A stretch of 64,000 nucleotides of DNA from CAWHPS01 sp963831235 (GCA_963831235.1 CAWHPS010000063.1:1-64000); one strand, 5' to 3'. Positions 43,442 through 53,024 are shown, numbered from the stretch's first letter. Translations and numbers: made by a program. Notes: generated by a model from the sequence alone, not told the origin.

Positions 43442-45621
43442 CAGGGATTCTCCCTGTCCTGAACAGTAGACAGGATGTCAACTATAGTAAACGTGATGTC
43501 ATCTTCAAATTCCCTTCCATTCGCAAAGCCCCCGGCATCGCTGAGCACTTTTGCCTTTACTATATCTATATTTAGATTAAGGGTGGAGGATAAAATCTGA
43601 AAAAGCCTGCTCTTGCCGAACATCTCGTCCTTATCGTTACGGAGTTCAACCAACCCATCCGTATACATAAAAAGCCGATCACCTTTCCGGATCGGGATGT
43701 TGTACTCAGTGTATTCGAAATCGGTCCGGTTCCCTATAAGGGGGTTTCCTTCAGCTAAAATATAAGGTGCGCCCTCGCGTTCAAGAGAAAAAATTGCAGC
43801 CGGACAATGGCCAGCTCTCGTATAGGTCAAGGTCGATTTTCTAATGTCGATAATGCAAAGGAAAGCGGTTAAAAACATGGATGCATCAGCAACAATGCAG
43901 ATATCTCTGTTGACAAGTTCCATTATTGTTGCAGGAGATAATGTTTGTTTGAAGGCATTTTCAAAAGACATTTTTGCCATTGCGGAAATAAGGGATGCTG
44001 CTATTCCGTGCCCTGATACATCGTAAATGAGCAGTGCGAAACGGCCTTGCCCAAGGTCCTTTATATCGAGCAGGTCACCCCCGACATGTTTGGATGGACG
44101 ATAGTAATATGCGAACCTAATTTCCTTATAGTGGGGGAGTGGTATGTTTGCAAGTACAGCCTGTATGCGTTTTGCCGTGTTTAATTCATCTTCAATGACC
44201 TGAAGATAAGTATTGAGTTTATCCATCAGGCTGCGGCTATGAGTTACGTCCTTCATATACACGTACCTTATTTTTGACAGGACACTTGGCATCAAATTAC
44301 CGATACGCGACTCAAAAGTATGTCCCGGGTATTTGTAAAAAGTCAGGTCCTCAATTTCCGGAGGGATTTTATTGGGCTCAAAAAGACTCTTTCGTGAAAA
44401 AATGCATATATGCCCGAAAGAAGTGCCGGGGCTTGCCAGAAACCCTATATACATGCATTGAGGCATAACAAGCGGGGTAACATCAATAAGAGTGCCTATC
44501 TTCAGTCCTCTGATAAATAAAGTAAAAGCTCCACCGGTTTTTTCAATGGTAATGGTTGAAAGTGAAGGGCCTTTTTCCTTAAGAAGAATGTTGTCAAGCG
44601 AAAATCCAATCTCCTGGATTATTATATGTTTTCGTTTTAAGTAAAATTGGCCGTCCATGGAATTTGGCGAGGAGCGCTTTATGCCCACATTGTATCCTTC
44701 AAAATCAGGCGTGCCGGTATCGGTTGAAGCCCTGTAAATGTTTACATGAAAGGTAAACCCCAAAGTTTTAAAGCAAGAAAGATCCGCATCAATGCGGATT
44801 TTAATATCGTTCTTTATCTGTTCAACTGGGTTAATATAAGTAATAAAACCATTGTGGGCCGATTCAATGACAGTCATAAAATTATTTTTAAAATCCCAGG
44901 TTGATCCAATGTCTTCGACCCATTCATTCGAATTTATGAATGAAAAATTAATAAGTTCAGACCATTTGTTCTGAGGTGCTTCAAGAAGTGTTTTAAAATA
45001 TTCCAGGCATATTTTTTCACGTTTCAACAATTTAGGCCAATTGGGTGATGTTGTAAGCTGCTGCATATGCAATTTGTTGTCCGAGATCCTGGCCATTAGG
45101 TTGACATTAAATCTATCGCAAAACATCAGTATCTCATCATCTTCACCAAGAACCGCCATCATGTCTTCAGTAAGACGACCCTTGGCACGTTCCATGAAAT
45201 ATATCATTGGATGAATAAACATAAGGTAATTTCCGTTTCCTGCATAACGGATACCTATTTGGCATGGAATACCTTCCTGCAGATAAGACAAATCCGAAAC
45301 CTGTTTGTTTTCCTTATATAAAATCGAAATTCTAATGACCGCATTGAACGATGAACATTTGGCAGGATAAAGATTTGATTTAAATTGTGCACTGTTATCA
45401 TGCTGCCCGAGGGGCGGTAAAATAATATCATGTATTCGGATATCAGCCTCATCGAACGAAACGATTGTGGAATATGTTGGCAGTAGAGAAGAAAAGTCAG
45501 GAGCAATTATAAACCGCCCTGAAGCATCAAAAATAGTGGAAATTAACTTGTCGCCAATAGAAGGGATGATGTCAAGAATGCGCTTTAATTCATCCAGGCT
45601 TGAGGATTGGACTTTATCCAT
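43441..45621 (-). CDS. SpoIIE/RsbU-type protein phosphatase with central jelly-roll-like domain, copy B
   Basis: This 726-residue paralogue of the gene it is coupled to has the same four-part plan throughout: GEDDEILMFCDRF in the N-part, FTLFIRGLKIGTLIDVTPLV and IGFLASPG in the sandwich, a coiled coil, and HVGGDLLDIKD, YDVSGHGIAASLISAMAKM and MYTDGLVELRND in the phosphatase. The PP2C halves are far more alike than the N-terminal sensor parts, so the two probably read different signals into one output. No anti-sigma or STAS partner is nearby. Confidence 0.85.
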   Translation of the reverse strand: MDKVQSSSLDELKRILDIIPSIGDKLISTIFDASGRFIIAPDFSSLLPTYSTIVSFDEADIRIHDIILPPLGQHDNSAQFKSNLYPAKCSSFNAVIRISILYKENKQVSDLSYLQEGIPCQIGIRYAGNGNYLMFIHPMIYFMERAKGRLTEDMMAVLGEDDEILMFCDRFNVNLMARISDNKLHMQQLTTSPNWPKLLKREKICLEYFKTLLEAPQNKWSELINFSFINSNEWVEDIGSTWDFKNNFMTVIESAHNGFITYINPVEQIKNDIKIRIDADLSCFKTLGFTFHVNIYRASTDTGTPDFEGYNVGIKRSSPNSMDGQFYLKRKHIIIQEIGFSLDNILLKEKGPSLSTITIEKTGGAFTLFIRGLKIGTLIDVTPLVMPQCMYIGFLASPGTSFGHICIFSRKSLFEPNKIPPEIEDLTFYKYPGHTFESRIGNLMPSVLSKIRYVYMKDVTHSRSLMDKLNTYLQVIEDELNTAKRIQAVLANIPLPHYKEIRFAYYYRPSKHVGGDLLDIKDLGQGRFALLIYDVSGHGIAASLISAMAKMSFENAFKQTLSPATIMELVNRDICIVADASMFLTAFLCIIDIRKSTLTYTRAGHCPAAIFSLEREGAPYILAEGNPLIGNRTDFEYTEYNIPIRKGDRLFMYTDGLVELRNDKDEMFGKSRLFQILSSTLNLNIDIVKAKVLSDAGGFANGREFEDDITFTIVDILSTVQDRENP

Positions 45622-45636
45622 AGACTGTTAATTTAC

Positions 45637-46758
45637 TCAATCGTTAAGCGTCAATTCAAGTTTTGCACGCGGCATAAAGCTTCGGGCCCTTGTTTTTATC
45701 GCATCCATCAGCATAATATCCGTATTTTGCTTTAGAAAACCGTCAAATATTGTTTTACCATTCCATAAAACCTGCACTTTTTTATTGAAATCCAGAAGCT
45801 CAACAGGAATATAGAGTGATATGGCCCGTATTCCTTTGCTGGAAAGCAGTAATATATTGCCTTTGAAATGCCCCTCAATACTGCCTGGTGAGGTTTCTCC
45901 GAAAGACTGCGGGGGAATAATTGAATCAACCGAAAGCCAGGCGACCTTCATGCGGTTAAATGTTTCAAAAGATATGTCCTTGGGACAAGGAACACGAAAT
46001 GTTGATTTGATAAATTGCATTATAGCAGGCTTTTCCTGAGGCATATAATCAAGCCCATGCGGCATTTGTTCGTAATAGTCGAATGTTATTTTTATTCCCA
46101 AAGACTTTAATTGTTCCACAATCGTTTTTATCTTTTCACCCGGATAAAGACGATCATGACCTCCATGAACTATATGCCACGATCTAAGCCGCATGTTTCC
46201 TGCCAGAAACGGGATACCCATCATAGGCAGAATTTCCGGACTTGATGAACATATTATATATCCGGCATATTCATCAGGATAATTCATTCCGGATACGTAA
46301 CAGCCGGTGCCGCCGTCAGAAACCCCGGATAGGATCACACGGTCATCATCAATATTGTAATGTGTTTTCAAATAATGAAGAGCCATTTGAATATTGGAAA
46401 TGCCTGTTTCATCAAACCAGGTGGCCCCTCGTTCGCCTGATACTGCCGCAAAAAGGAAATACAGGGAATCTGATTCTTTGGCAAAATAATGTGCAACCTC
46501 CGCACCACGGTCTTTTCGATCACCATTTACGCCTCCATGAAGCCAGATTACAGCAGGCATTGGATGATCCGGTGTGTATGATTGAGGCACATGGATGCCG
46601 AGAGCCCTTTTCATTCCATCTGTTCCGGTTAAATATGCGGTATCCTGTCCTGTACGGACCTGCGGATATTCAGAAAGGATTTGCTTTATGTATAAGGAAA
46701 TCTCTTCGGGGTTTCCCTTGAAATCCGGAGTGCTTATATCTTTGGAAACGGCGGACAT
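45637..46758 (-). CDS. Alpha/beta-hydrolase (esterase), probable lipoprotein
   Basis: The hydrolase core has the oxyanion motif VIWLHGGVNGDRKDR, the nucleophile Ser in LSGVSDGGTG, the acid in VHGGHDRLYP and His in QMPHGLDYM, resembling PHB-depolymerase/feruloyl-esterase-type proteins. A C-terminal domain of about 100 residues follows. ATG 46758 may be too short. Upstream in frame the DNA reads ALFITFIGLFLFGCDKRP, a clear lipoprotein signal with Cys at 46813-46815, but no ATG, GTG or TTG starts it before an in-frame stop. Either a rare start codon or a base error is likely. Confidence 0.78.
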   Translation of the reverse strand: MSAVSKDISTPDFKGNPEEISLYIKQILSEYPQVRTGQDTAYLTGTDGMKRALGIHVPQSYTPDHPMPAVIWLHGGVNGDRKDRGAEVAHYFAKESDSLYFLFAAVSGERGATWFDETGISNIQMALHYLKTHYNIDDDRVILSGVSDGGTGCYVSGMNYPDEYAGYIICSSSPEILPMMGIPFLAGNMRLRSWHIVHGGHDRLYPGEKIKTIVEQLKSLGIKITFDYYEQMPHGLDYMPQEKPAIMQFIKSTFRVPCPKDISFETFNRMKVAWLSVDSIIPPQSFGETSPGSIEGHFKGNILLLSSKGIRAISLYIPVELLDFNKKVQVLWNGKTIFDGFLKQNTDIMLMDAIKTRARSFMPRAKLELTLND

Positions 46759-46858
46759 ATAAGTTCGAACCCTGTCTTTGAGGACGGTCCCTGATAAATA
46801 TGGCCTTTTATCGCATCCGAAAAGGAAGAGCCCGATAAAAGTTATAAAAAGGGCTGCT

Positions 46859-47389
46859 TTATTTAGGATGATTTGTTCCCCTCAGTTCTTCTTCCTTTAC
46901 AAAAACAGAATACGCAATCAATAAATATGTCTCGAATGCCTGATCAGATGCGAATAAGGTCGCGCTGAATCCGTTCTTTTCCCATTCAGCTTCAAATTTA
47001 AAACCAATTCTGCCGGGAGATGATTCCTTTGCCGGCCCTAAAAGCCTTGTTGCAGAATTATAAACATCTTCAACAGCATCAACTGTTTCACTACGGCAGA
47101 CCACTGACAATGCCTGGGCGCTCTTTTTTTTATTGAACATCACTTTGATTGATGATATTTTCAATCCTTCGGAATGTATGAAAGAATCGTTTTTTGAACT
47201 TATTATGAGTGAATTTGAATCGCTCGTTATTTCACATTCCCTGAACAATGCGCTTTTCTTTATGATTTCAAAGACCTCTTTTTTTTGAGTCCCTATATTA
47301 ATCCCCCCAATACCTGGAGCAGGGGTATTCGTACCTGCAAAATTCAACACTACCCCAGACATGATCACGTAAAAAATCGTTTTTAACAT
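46859..47389 (-). CDS. Exported hypothetical protein, 176 residues
   Basis: An N-terminal signal-like helix (MLKTIFYVIMSGVVLNFAG) precedes a soluble domain with GIGGINIGTQKKEVFEIIKK, a pattern seen in small periplasmic domains that follow the Gly-Ile-x-Ile-Gly-x-x-x-x-E-V motif, and a C-terminal part FEAEWEKNGFSATLFASD. No named family is claimed. It overlaps the end of proS by 7 nt and so belongs to that operon. Confidence 0.6.
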   Translation of the reverse strand: MLKTIFYVIMSGVVLNFAGTNTPAPGIGGINIGTQKKEVFEIIKKSALFRECEITSDSNSLIISSKNDSFIHSEGLKISSIKVMFNKKKSAQALSVVCRSETVDAVEDVYNSATRLLGPAKESSPGRIGFKFEAEWEKNGFSATLFASDQAFETYLLIAYSVFVKEEELRGTNHPK

Positions 47390-49110
47390 TGCAGGACCCT
47401 TTCCCTTATCTCATTTACAACAGATTCAACTGTTTCAACTTTATTGATGTCGCCCCTGCGGTTTTTAAATTCGACTTTTCCTTCATGCGTCATTTTGCCT
47501 GCAATCACCTTGAATGGAAAGCCTATTAAATCTGCATCCTTTAATTTAACACCAAGCCGTTCATCCCTGTCGTCAAGTATTGTTTCAATACCGGCTTTTG
47601 TGAGTGCTTCGTATATCGACAATGCCGCGTCAGTCTGCATTTTTTCAGAAGGTTTGGCTGCTGTTATGAAAGCCTTGAAAGGTGCAAGAGGAATTGGCCA
47701 GACTATTCCGTCCTTGTCGTTTGATTGCTCAATCGCTGCAGCCGCAGTTCTGCCGACTCCAATACCATAGCAGCCCATTATGAAAGGATGGGGTGAACCG
47801 GATGCGTCGAGGAACCTGGCATTCATGGCTTCGCTGTATTTTGTGCCGAGTTTGAAGATGTGGCCCACTTCTATGCCACGCACGGCTGAAAGATTATGTT
47901 TATGGCACGAGGGGCACAGGTCTCCGGCATGAGCAAACCGTAAATCAAGTACAGTTTCCACGATAAAGTCCCGTCCATAAGATATGTTAACAAGGTGCGT
48001 GTCTGTTTTATTCGCACCTGTAACACCGTTTTTGACTGAGGTAATGGATTTGTCGGCAATTATTTTGACATTCAAAAGACCAATCGGGCCCGCAAACCCA
48101 GTATCTGCGCCGGTCACTTTTTTTACAATAGAGTCATCCGCCAATTCAAGAGACCCGCATTTAAGCGCAGTCCTGAGTTTTGCCTCGTTCACATCAAGGT
48201 CACCGCGTATAAGAACAACTACAGGTGTATTGTCAGCAGAATAAATGAGCGTCTTTATGGCCTGTGAATGGTGTGTTTTAAGAAAGCCGGAAACCTCGTC
48301 AATACTTTTCATGCCGGGAGTGCGTACTTCCTCAACTGCTTTTCCTGATTCAACCGCGTAGGGCGGGAGAGGTGTTAACGCGTTTACCGGAGCATCCAAA
48401 GCCTCGGCAGCTTCAACATTGCTTGCAAAACCGCACTCACAGGAAAGTATGAGATCTTCACCGGTATCAGCCAGAACCATGAATTCCTCCGAGGCTGTTC
48501 CGCCGATATCTCCGTTGTCAGCCCGAACTATTCTAAAATTAAGGCCGCAGCGTTCAAATATGCGCTGATATGCTCCGCGCATATTCAAATATTCCTTATG
48601 CAGGGATTCCTCATCAGCATGGAAGCTGTATGCATCCTTCATAATAAATTCCCTTGCCCGCATCATGCCAAAACGGGGTCGAATTTCATCGCGGAACTTG
48701 GTTTGTATCTGGTAAAGGTTTAGGGGTAGTTCGCGGTAAGACCTTACATCAGACCTTACCATATATGTGATTACTTCTTCATGAGTGGGCCCCACGCAGT
48801 ATTCCGCATCCTTCCGATCTTTAAGACGGAGCAAAAGGTGGCCGTATTTCTCCCATCGACCGGATTCCTTCCAAAGTTCAGAGGGGATTATGGCAGGCAT
48901 AAGCACTTCCTGTGCTCCGGCGCGGTTCATTTCCTCTCTTACAATGCGCTCAACATTTTGGATGACCTTAAGTCCGAGTGGTAACAGATTGTATATTCCA
49001 GCGGAAACTTTCCTTATCATACCGGATCTAAGCATTAGTTTATGGCTTTCAGTTTCAGCCTCGGCTGGTGTTTCGCGCAAGGTTGGGGCGAAAAGGCAAG
49101 ACATTTTCAT
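47383..49110 (-). CDS. proS: Proline-tRNA ligase
   Basis: This 575-residue class II synthetase charges tRNA-Pro. It shows motif 1 (LLPLGLKVIQNVERIVREEM), motif 2 (QIQTKFRDEIRPRFGMMRAR), an inserted YbaK-type editing domain (about 230-385, TLIYSADNTPVVVLIRGD), motif 3 (GCYGIGVGRTAAAAIEQ) and a C-terminal anticodon-binding domain (ETILDDRDERLGVKLKDADL). This is the bacterial long form with the editing insert. It lies 24 nt downstream of lpxH. Confidence 0.96.
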   Translation of the reverse strand: MKMSCLFAPTLRETPAEAETESHKLMLRSGMIRKVSAGIYNLLPLGLKVIQNVERIVREEMNRAGAQEVLMPAIIPSELWKESGRWEKYGHLLLRLKDRKDAEYCVGPTHEEVITYMVRSDVRSYRELPLNLYQIQTKFRDEIRPRFGMMRAREFIMKDAYSFHADEESLHKEYLNMRGAYQRIFERCGLNFRIVRADNGDIGGTASEEFMVLADTGEDLILSCECGFASNVEAAEALDAPVNALTPLPPYAVESGKAVEEVRTPGMKSIDEVSGFLKTHHSQAIKTLIYSADNTPVVVLIRGDLDVNEAKLRTALKCGSLELADDSIVKKVTGADTGFAGPIGLLNVKIIADKSITSVKNGVTGANKTDTHLVNISYGRDFIVETVLDLRFAHAGDLCPSCHKHNLSAVRGIEVGHIFKLGTKYSEAMNARFLDASGSPHPFIMGCYGIGVGRTAAAAIEQSNDKDGIVWPIPLAPFKAFITAAKPSEKMQTDAALSIYEALTKAGIETILDDRDERLGVKLKDADLIGFPFKVIAGKMTHEGKVEFKNRRGDINKVETVESVVNEIRERVLQC

Positions 49111-49134
49111 TGGGTGGTCCTTTGTTCCTGTGAT

Positions 49135-49869
49135 TTATTTAAATTGATGCAGGGTAAACCTGTTGTTTTCAAACAATGCGTAATTAAAGTCATTCATCCA
49201 GTTACCCGTATTGACATACGTTTTATCATCCCATTCCACAAGATCCGCAAAATGGGTATGGCCCAGAACTATTGCATCAGCGCCGCTTTCTTTCAGACTT
49301 TCTCTGGCCGAGGCTCGGTATTTCGATACTATAGAGTCCCTGTTTACCATGCTTTCAATATGTCGCCTGCTGATTGCGGAAATGAATTTGGCAAAAGGTA
49401 CACCGATATCCGGATGTATGAGTCTGTATAATCTCCGGTTAAGTTTATTTCTTAGAAGTTTCTTGAATGCCGGATAAAACCATTCCTCTTCCGCTAATTC
49501 ATCACCGTGACATAAAAATATCGTCTTGCCCAATATTTTCTCGGTAATAGGAGTAAAATGAACCTCCATACCGATAGTATCCGTTAAAAAGCGGCCCATC
49601 CAGAAGTCATGGTTTCCACAGATATGTACGATCCTTGTACCTTTCTTCTTTAGATTACAAAGAGCGGATAATGCCATAAAATGTTCGGATGGAATCGCAT
49701 GTTTGTATTCAAACCAGAAATCAAATATATCACCAAGGAGAAAAAGGGTGTTTGCATCATCGGCTATTGTTAAGCAGAATTCAACCAGTCTTTTTTCCCG
49801 TATTTCATTTTCTTCCATACGAGAACCCAAATGCGCATCTGATATAAAGTAGTATTTGTTTTTCGGCAT
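49135..49869 (-). CDS. lpxH: UDP-2,3-diacylglucosamine diphosphatase (LpxH-like)
   Basis: The 244-residue calcineurin-like phosphoesterase has YFISDAHLGSR, LLGDIFDFW, HICGNHDFWMG, FLCHGDE and VLGHTHFAD, the full two-metal site. The length and the FDFWFEYKHAIP segment fit LpxH-type enzymes of lipid A synthesis, which release lipid X from UDP-diacylglucosamine at the inner membrane. The neighbouring kdsD-like gene supports an LPS role. A related UDP-sugar phosphoesterase cannot be excluded. Confidence 0.8.
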   Translation of the reverse strand: MPKNKYYFISDAHLGSRMEENEIREKRLVEFCLTIADDANTLFLLGDIFDFWFEYKHAIPSEHFMALSALCNLKKKGTRIVHICGNHDFWMGRFLTDTIGMEVHFTPITEKILGKTIFLCHGDELAEEEWFYPAFKKLLRNKLNRRLYRLIHPDIGVPFAKFISAISRRHIESMVNRDSIVSKYRASARESLKESGADAIVLGHTHFADLVEWDDKTYVNTGNWMNDFNYALFENNRFTLHQFK

Positions 49870-49909
49870 TAAGCAATATTGGTGTTTAATACCCGGCCTT
49901 CAGGCTGAC

Positions 49910-50890
49910 TTAAACAACACCGGCTTTGAGGATATTGTGCATATGTATGACCCCGACCACTTTGCGGTCTTTTGGGTTATTGACGACAATCAGGCTTGTT
50001 ATGGAATTCTTTTCCATAATTGAAAGCGCTTCGACAGCAAGAAGCTGCTCCTTCACGGTTTTTGGCAATCCGGGATGGAAAAGATCGGCAATAGGTGTAA
50101 ATAAATTCGCCTGGTTTTTTTCAAGAAGGCGCCGAAGATCACCGTCAGTTAAAATACCGGTTAGACGGCCTTTTTTATCCGTGATACAGGTCATGCCGAG
50201 TTTCTTCCTCGACATTTCTTCGATGGCGTCCTTAAGTGTTTTTGTATCCGCTATTATGGGCACATCATTGCCTGACTTCATGAGATCGGAAACCCTATAG
50301 AGAAGTCGCTTTCCAATGTCGCCCCCGGGATGCATGATTTTATAGTCCTTGCGCTCAAACCCCTTAATTTTAAGAAGGGCTATTGCTAGCGCATCCCCCA
50401 TTGCCGAGGTTACTGTGGAACTTGTTGTGGGCACGAGATTGAAAGGGCAGGCTTCCTTGGTAACGTGTGTTTCAAGCGCAATGTCCGCAAACCGGGAAAG
50501 AGGGCATTTGCGATCTTTGGTAATGGTGATTATCCTGATTCCATGACGTTTTATATGTGGAATAAGAGTAAGGAGCTCATCGCTTTTTCCACTGTGTGAA
50601 ATGAGTATCATGGCATCATCCTTACCTATTATACCTATGTCGCCGTGAACACCCTCTGTAGGATGCATGAAAAGAGATGGTGTACCTGTTGACGAAAATA
50701 CTGACGCCATGCGCCTGCCGATAAGTCCCGATTTTCCAATACCGCTTATTATGATTTTACCTTTGATAAGGCTTAGAATATGAACAGCATCGATAAAGGA
50801 CTTGTTTAATGATTTTGATGCTGCAACAAGTGCCGTGGCTTCGGCTGACAGGACATTTCCACCAACTTTAAGGATGTCAATCGTCTTCAT
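49910..50890 (-). CDS. kdsD: Arabinose-5-phosphate isomerase (KdsD/KpsF)
   Basis: The 326-residue protein has a SIS domain (GKIIISGIGKSGLIGRRMAS, STGTPSLFMHPTEGVHGDIG, ILISHSGKSDELL, VPTTSSTVTSAMGDALAIAL) and two C-terminal CBS domains. It interconverts ribulose-5-phosphate and arabinose-5-phosphate for Kdo synthesis. Its ATG lies within the end of the sigma factor gene (14-nt overlap), so translation is coupled. Typical length. Confidence 0.94.
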   Translation of the reverse strand: MKTIDILKVGGNVLSAEATALVAASKSLNKSFIDAVHILSLIKGKIIISGIGKSGLIGRRMASVFSSTGTPSLFMHPTEGVHGDIGIIGKDDAMILISHSGKSDELLTLIPHIKRHGIRIITITKDRKCPLSRFADIALETHVTKEACPFNLVPTTSSTVTSAMGDALAIALLKIKGFERKDYKIMHPGGDIGKRLLYRVSDLMKSGNDVPIIADTKTLKDAIEEMSRKKLGMTCITDKKGRLTGILTDGDLRRLLEKNQANLFTPIADLFHPGLPKTVKEQLLAVEALSIMEKNSITSLIVVNNPKDRKVVGVIHMHNILKAGVV

Positions 50891-51731
50891 TGTGTGGTGG
50901 CGCCTTGGTAGCCGCGACTTTAATATGATGACGCAGCTTTTGGTTGCGGAAAAGTTTTCTTAAAGCCTTGTTTTTTATCTGGCGGACACGCTCTCTGGTG
51001 AGTTTAAGTTTGTCCCCGATTTCCTCAAGCGTAAACTCCTTGTCAAAATCAATTCCATAATACATCCTAAGTACGATTTCCTCTCGACGCGACATTGCGG
51101 CAAGAACGCTGTTTAATAAGGCCTTCAGCTCCTTACGTTCGATTTCATCTTCCTGTTTTGCAGCATCGCCGAGTACATCAAGAAGCGTATGCACCCCATC
51201 ATCGTTATTTTCATCTGAAATAGGGGAGTCGAGGGAAAAAGGACTCATCTTTTCAATTATTTCAACTATTTCCTTGTCAAAAGGCTTGAATAACGGCATT
51301 GCCAGTGTTTTGGAATAGTCGCCGCAGTTTTTTTCAAGTGCTTTTTTGAACTTTTTAACCAGACTCAGTTTATTCGGAGGGATACTGACAATTCCGGATT
51401 GTTCAAAAAGGGCTTTTTGTATTGATTGCCTGACCCACCATACGGCATAAGAAGTGAACCTTACTTCCTGGTTGATGTTGAAGCGTTTGGCGGCTTTATA
51501 CAGTCCCAGATTTCCTTCGTTTATTAAATCAAGCAGGGTAAGGCCCCTGTTCTGGTATTTTCTTGCAATGCTGACCACAAAACGAAGATTTCCAATTATA
51601 AGGTCATTAATGGCTTTTTTGTTTCCCTGTCTGACAAGTTCGACAAGGTTACGTTCTTCCTTTTCCGTTAAAAGGCTTAACCGTCCGATATCCTTGTAAT
51701 ACAAACGTTCAATGTAGTTTTGTATTTCCAT
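50877..51731 (-). CDS. RpoD/RpoS-family sigma factor
   Basis: The 284-residue sigma-70-family factor lacks region 1.1. It has region 1.2/2 (YYKDIGRLSLLTEKEERNLV, NLRFVVSIARKYQNRGLTLL, RFTSYAVWWVRQSIQKAL), region 3 and region 4 (FTLEEIGDKLKLTRERVRQI). The size fits an RpoS- or SigA-like alternative factor rather than the main housekeeping one. It heads the minus-strand operon that runs into kdsD and probably lpxH-proS, and is divergent from the flagellins. The flagellin promoters match sigma-28, not this class. Confidence 0.9.
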   Translation of the reverse strand: MEIQNYIERLYYKDIGRLSLLTEKEERNLVELVRQGNKKAINDLIIGNLRFVVSIARKYQNRGLTLLDLINEGNLGLYKAAKRFNINQEVRFTSYAVWWVRQSIQKALFEQSGIVSIPPNKLSLVKKFKKALEKNCGDYSKTLAMPLFKPFDKEIVEIIEKMSPFSLDSPISDENNDDGVHTLLDVLGDAAKQEDEIERKELKALLNSVLAAMSRREEIVLRMYYGIDFDKEFTLEEIGDKLKLTRERVRQIKNKALRKLFRNQKLRHHIKVAATKAPPHNEDD

Positions 51732-51860
51732 GTTTTTACAACCTATGCATAATGAAGGATTCTTTCAAGTACTGTGTAATATCTTAAAATATAAAAAGCA
51801 TCTTTGAAATGGCAACAAAACCATTGAATTTGAAACTAAACCTATAATCAACAATAAAAT

Positions 51861-51887
51861 TAAAGCTCACTTTAAGTTAGCCGATAA
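51861..51887 (+). promoter_or_regulatory. Sigma-28 promoter of flagellin 1
   Basis: TAAA (51861-51864), a 15-nt spacer and GCCGATAA (51880-51887) match the FliA/sigma-28 consensus exactly. The expected transcript has a leader of about 140 nt before the ATG at 52034. Confidence 0.93.
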
Positions 51888-51972
51888 TAAAAAGGGATAA
51901 GATATCATAAAACCTTAAAATTAAGGGGGTTAATCAACAAAATAAATAAATCAAGGAATAAAGAAAGGTACT

Positions 51973-52031
51973 GCTCCTTTAGCAGGGAAGTTAAAGAGCA
52001 TTAACAAGAAAAAACAAAACAAGGAGGTTTT
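51973..52031 (+). promoter_or_regulatory. Flagellin 1 leader: two GGA hairpins, CsrA-like sites
   Basis: An upstream hairpin, GCTCCTTTA (51973-51981) with TAAAGAGC (51992-51999), presents CAGGGAAG in its loop. A second hairpin, AAAAC/GTTTT (52016-52031), puts the Shine-Dalgarno AAGGAG in its loop. ACAAGGAGGT matches the CsrA consensus ACARGGAUGU at 9 of 10 places. Two such sites are the arrangement known from the hag leader of Bacillus subtilis. Confidence 0.6.
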
Positions 52032-52033
52032 AA

Positions 52034-52876
52034 ATGCGTATTAATCATAATATTTCTTCAATGATTACCCAAGGCGCGCTGCAAGGCGTCCAGCACGAAC
52101 TCAGTAAGTCTCTCGAAAGATTATCCACCGGTCTTCGTATCAACCGCGCAAGCGATGATGCGGCAGGCCTTTCTGTTTCTGAAAAGATGCGGACTCAGGT
52201 AATGGGCATGAATAAATCCAAGGCCAATGCCTCGGACGGTATTGCACTTCTAAACATAGCTGAAGGCGCGGTGAATGAAATTGAAGCCATGCTCCAGCGC
52301 ATGCGCGAACTTGCGGTGCAGTCATCGAATGATACCCTTACCACAACTGAACGCAGCTACACTAACCAGGAATATCAGGCGCTGATGAGTGAAGTTGATC
52401 GCATAACCAATGTAACGCAATACAATACCCAGACACTGCTTGATGCCAAGGTGGGATCTTTTGGAGCGTCAGGTAGTGCAAGCAGCATATTGCACATAGG
52501 GCCCAACGCCAATGCAAACGACAAGATCACGATTTCCATCCAGGGTACATCGTCCGGTGCAATGACAATTGCCGGAACCAGCGTTACAAGCCAGGCTGTG
52601 GCTGAAAGCGCAATTCTGTCTATTGATGTTGCCATCAACTCGGTCAATAAGCTCCGAAGCGACCTTGGTGCTTATATCAACCGTCTTGAACACGCCATAA
52701 ACAACCTGGACAACCAGACACACAACACCCAGTCCGCTGAATCTAACATCCGCGATGTTGACTTTGCGTCAGAAACATCTGCTTTCACAAGAAACCAGAT
52801 TCTGACACAGTCAGCAACAGCGATGTTGGCACAGGCGAACCAGACGCCTCAATCAGTGCTTACACTCCTGCGGTAA
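52034..52876 (+). CDS. fliC: Flagellin 1
   Basis: The 280-residue filament protein is of the short type. It has the N-terminal D0/D1 helices (MRINHNISSMITQGALQ, RLSTGLRINRASDDAAGLSV, MLQRMRELAVQSSNDTLT), a short variable centre of about 60 residues and the C-terminal helix (FTRNQILTQSATAMLAQANQ, ending LTLLR). There is no signal peptide, since export is by the flagellar type III system. The centre may be the glycosylated face. It is nearly identical to flagellin 3 and less like flagellin 2. Confidence 0.97.
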   Translation: MRINHNISSMITQGALQGVQHELSKSLERLSTGLRINRASDDAAGLSVSEKMRTQVMGMNKSKANASDGIALLNIAEGAVNEIEAMLQRMRELAVQSSNDTLTTTERSYTNQEYQALMSEVDRITNVTQYNTQTLLDAKVGSFGASGSASSILHIGPNANANDKITISIQGTSSGAMTIAGTSVTSQAVAESAILSIDVAINSVNKLRSDLGAYINRLEHAINNLDNQTHNTQSAESNIRDVDFASETSAFTRNQILTQSATAMLAQANQTPQSVLTLLR

Positions 52877-52910
52877 GTTGTTTCTGATTGACATCATTGA
52901 GAATGCTCTA

Positions 52911-52944
52911 ACGTGCCTCCTTCAAATAGGGGGCACGTTTTTTT
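52911..52944 (+). terminator. Intrinsic terminator of flagellin 1
   Basis: ACGTGCCTCC (52911-52920) pairs with GGGGGCACGT (52929-52938) with one G-T-type mismatch and is followed by a T-run. It makes flagellin 1 monocistronic. Confidence 0.9.
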
Positions 52945-52996
52945 ATAAAGTGGACTTTCATAAAATGCATTAAATATGCCTATTCTGCATAACCCC

Positions 52997-53024
52997 TAAA
53001 GTTTTTTCTCCATCAAGACGATAT
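52997..53024 (+). promoter_or_regulatory. Sigma-28-like promoter of flagellin 2
   Basis: TAAA (52997-53000) and GACGATAT (53017-53024) are separated by 16 nt. The -10 keeps six of eight consensus bases (GCCGATAA). It is weaker than the flagellin 1 promoter by match and spacing. Confidence 0.6.
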
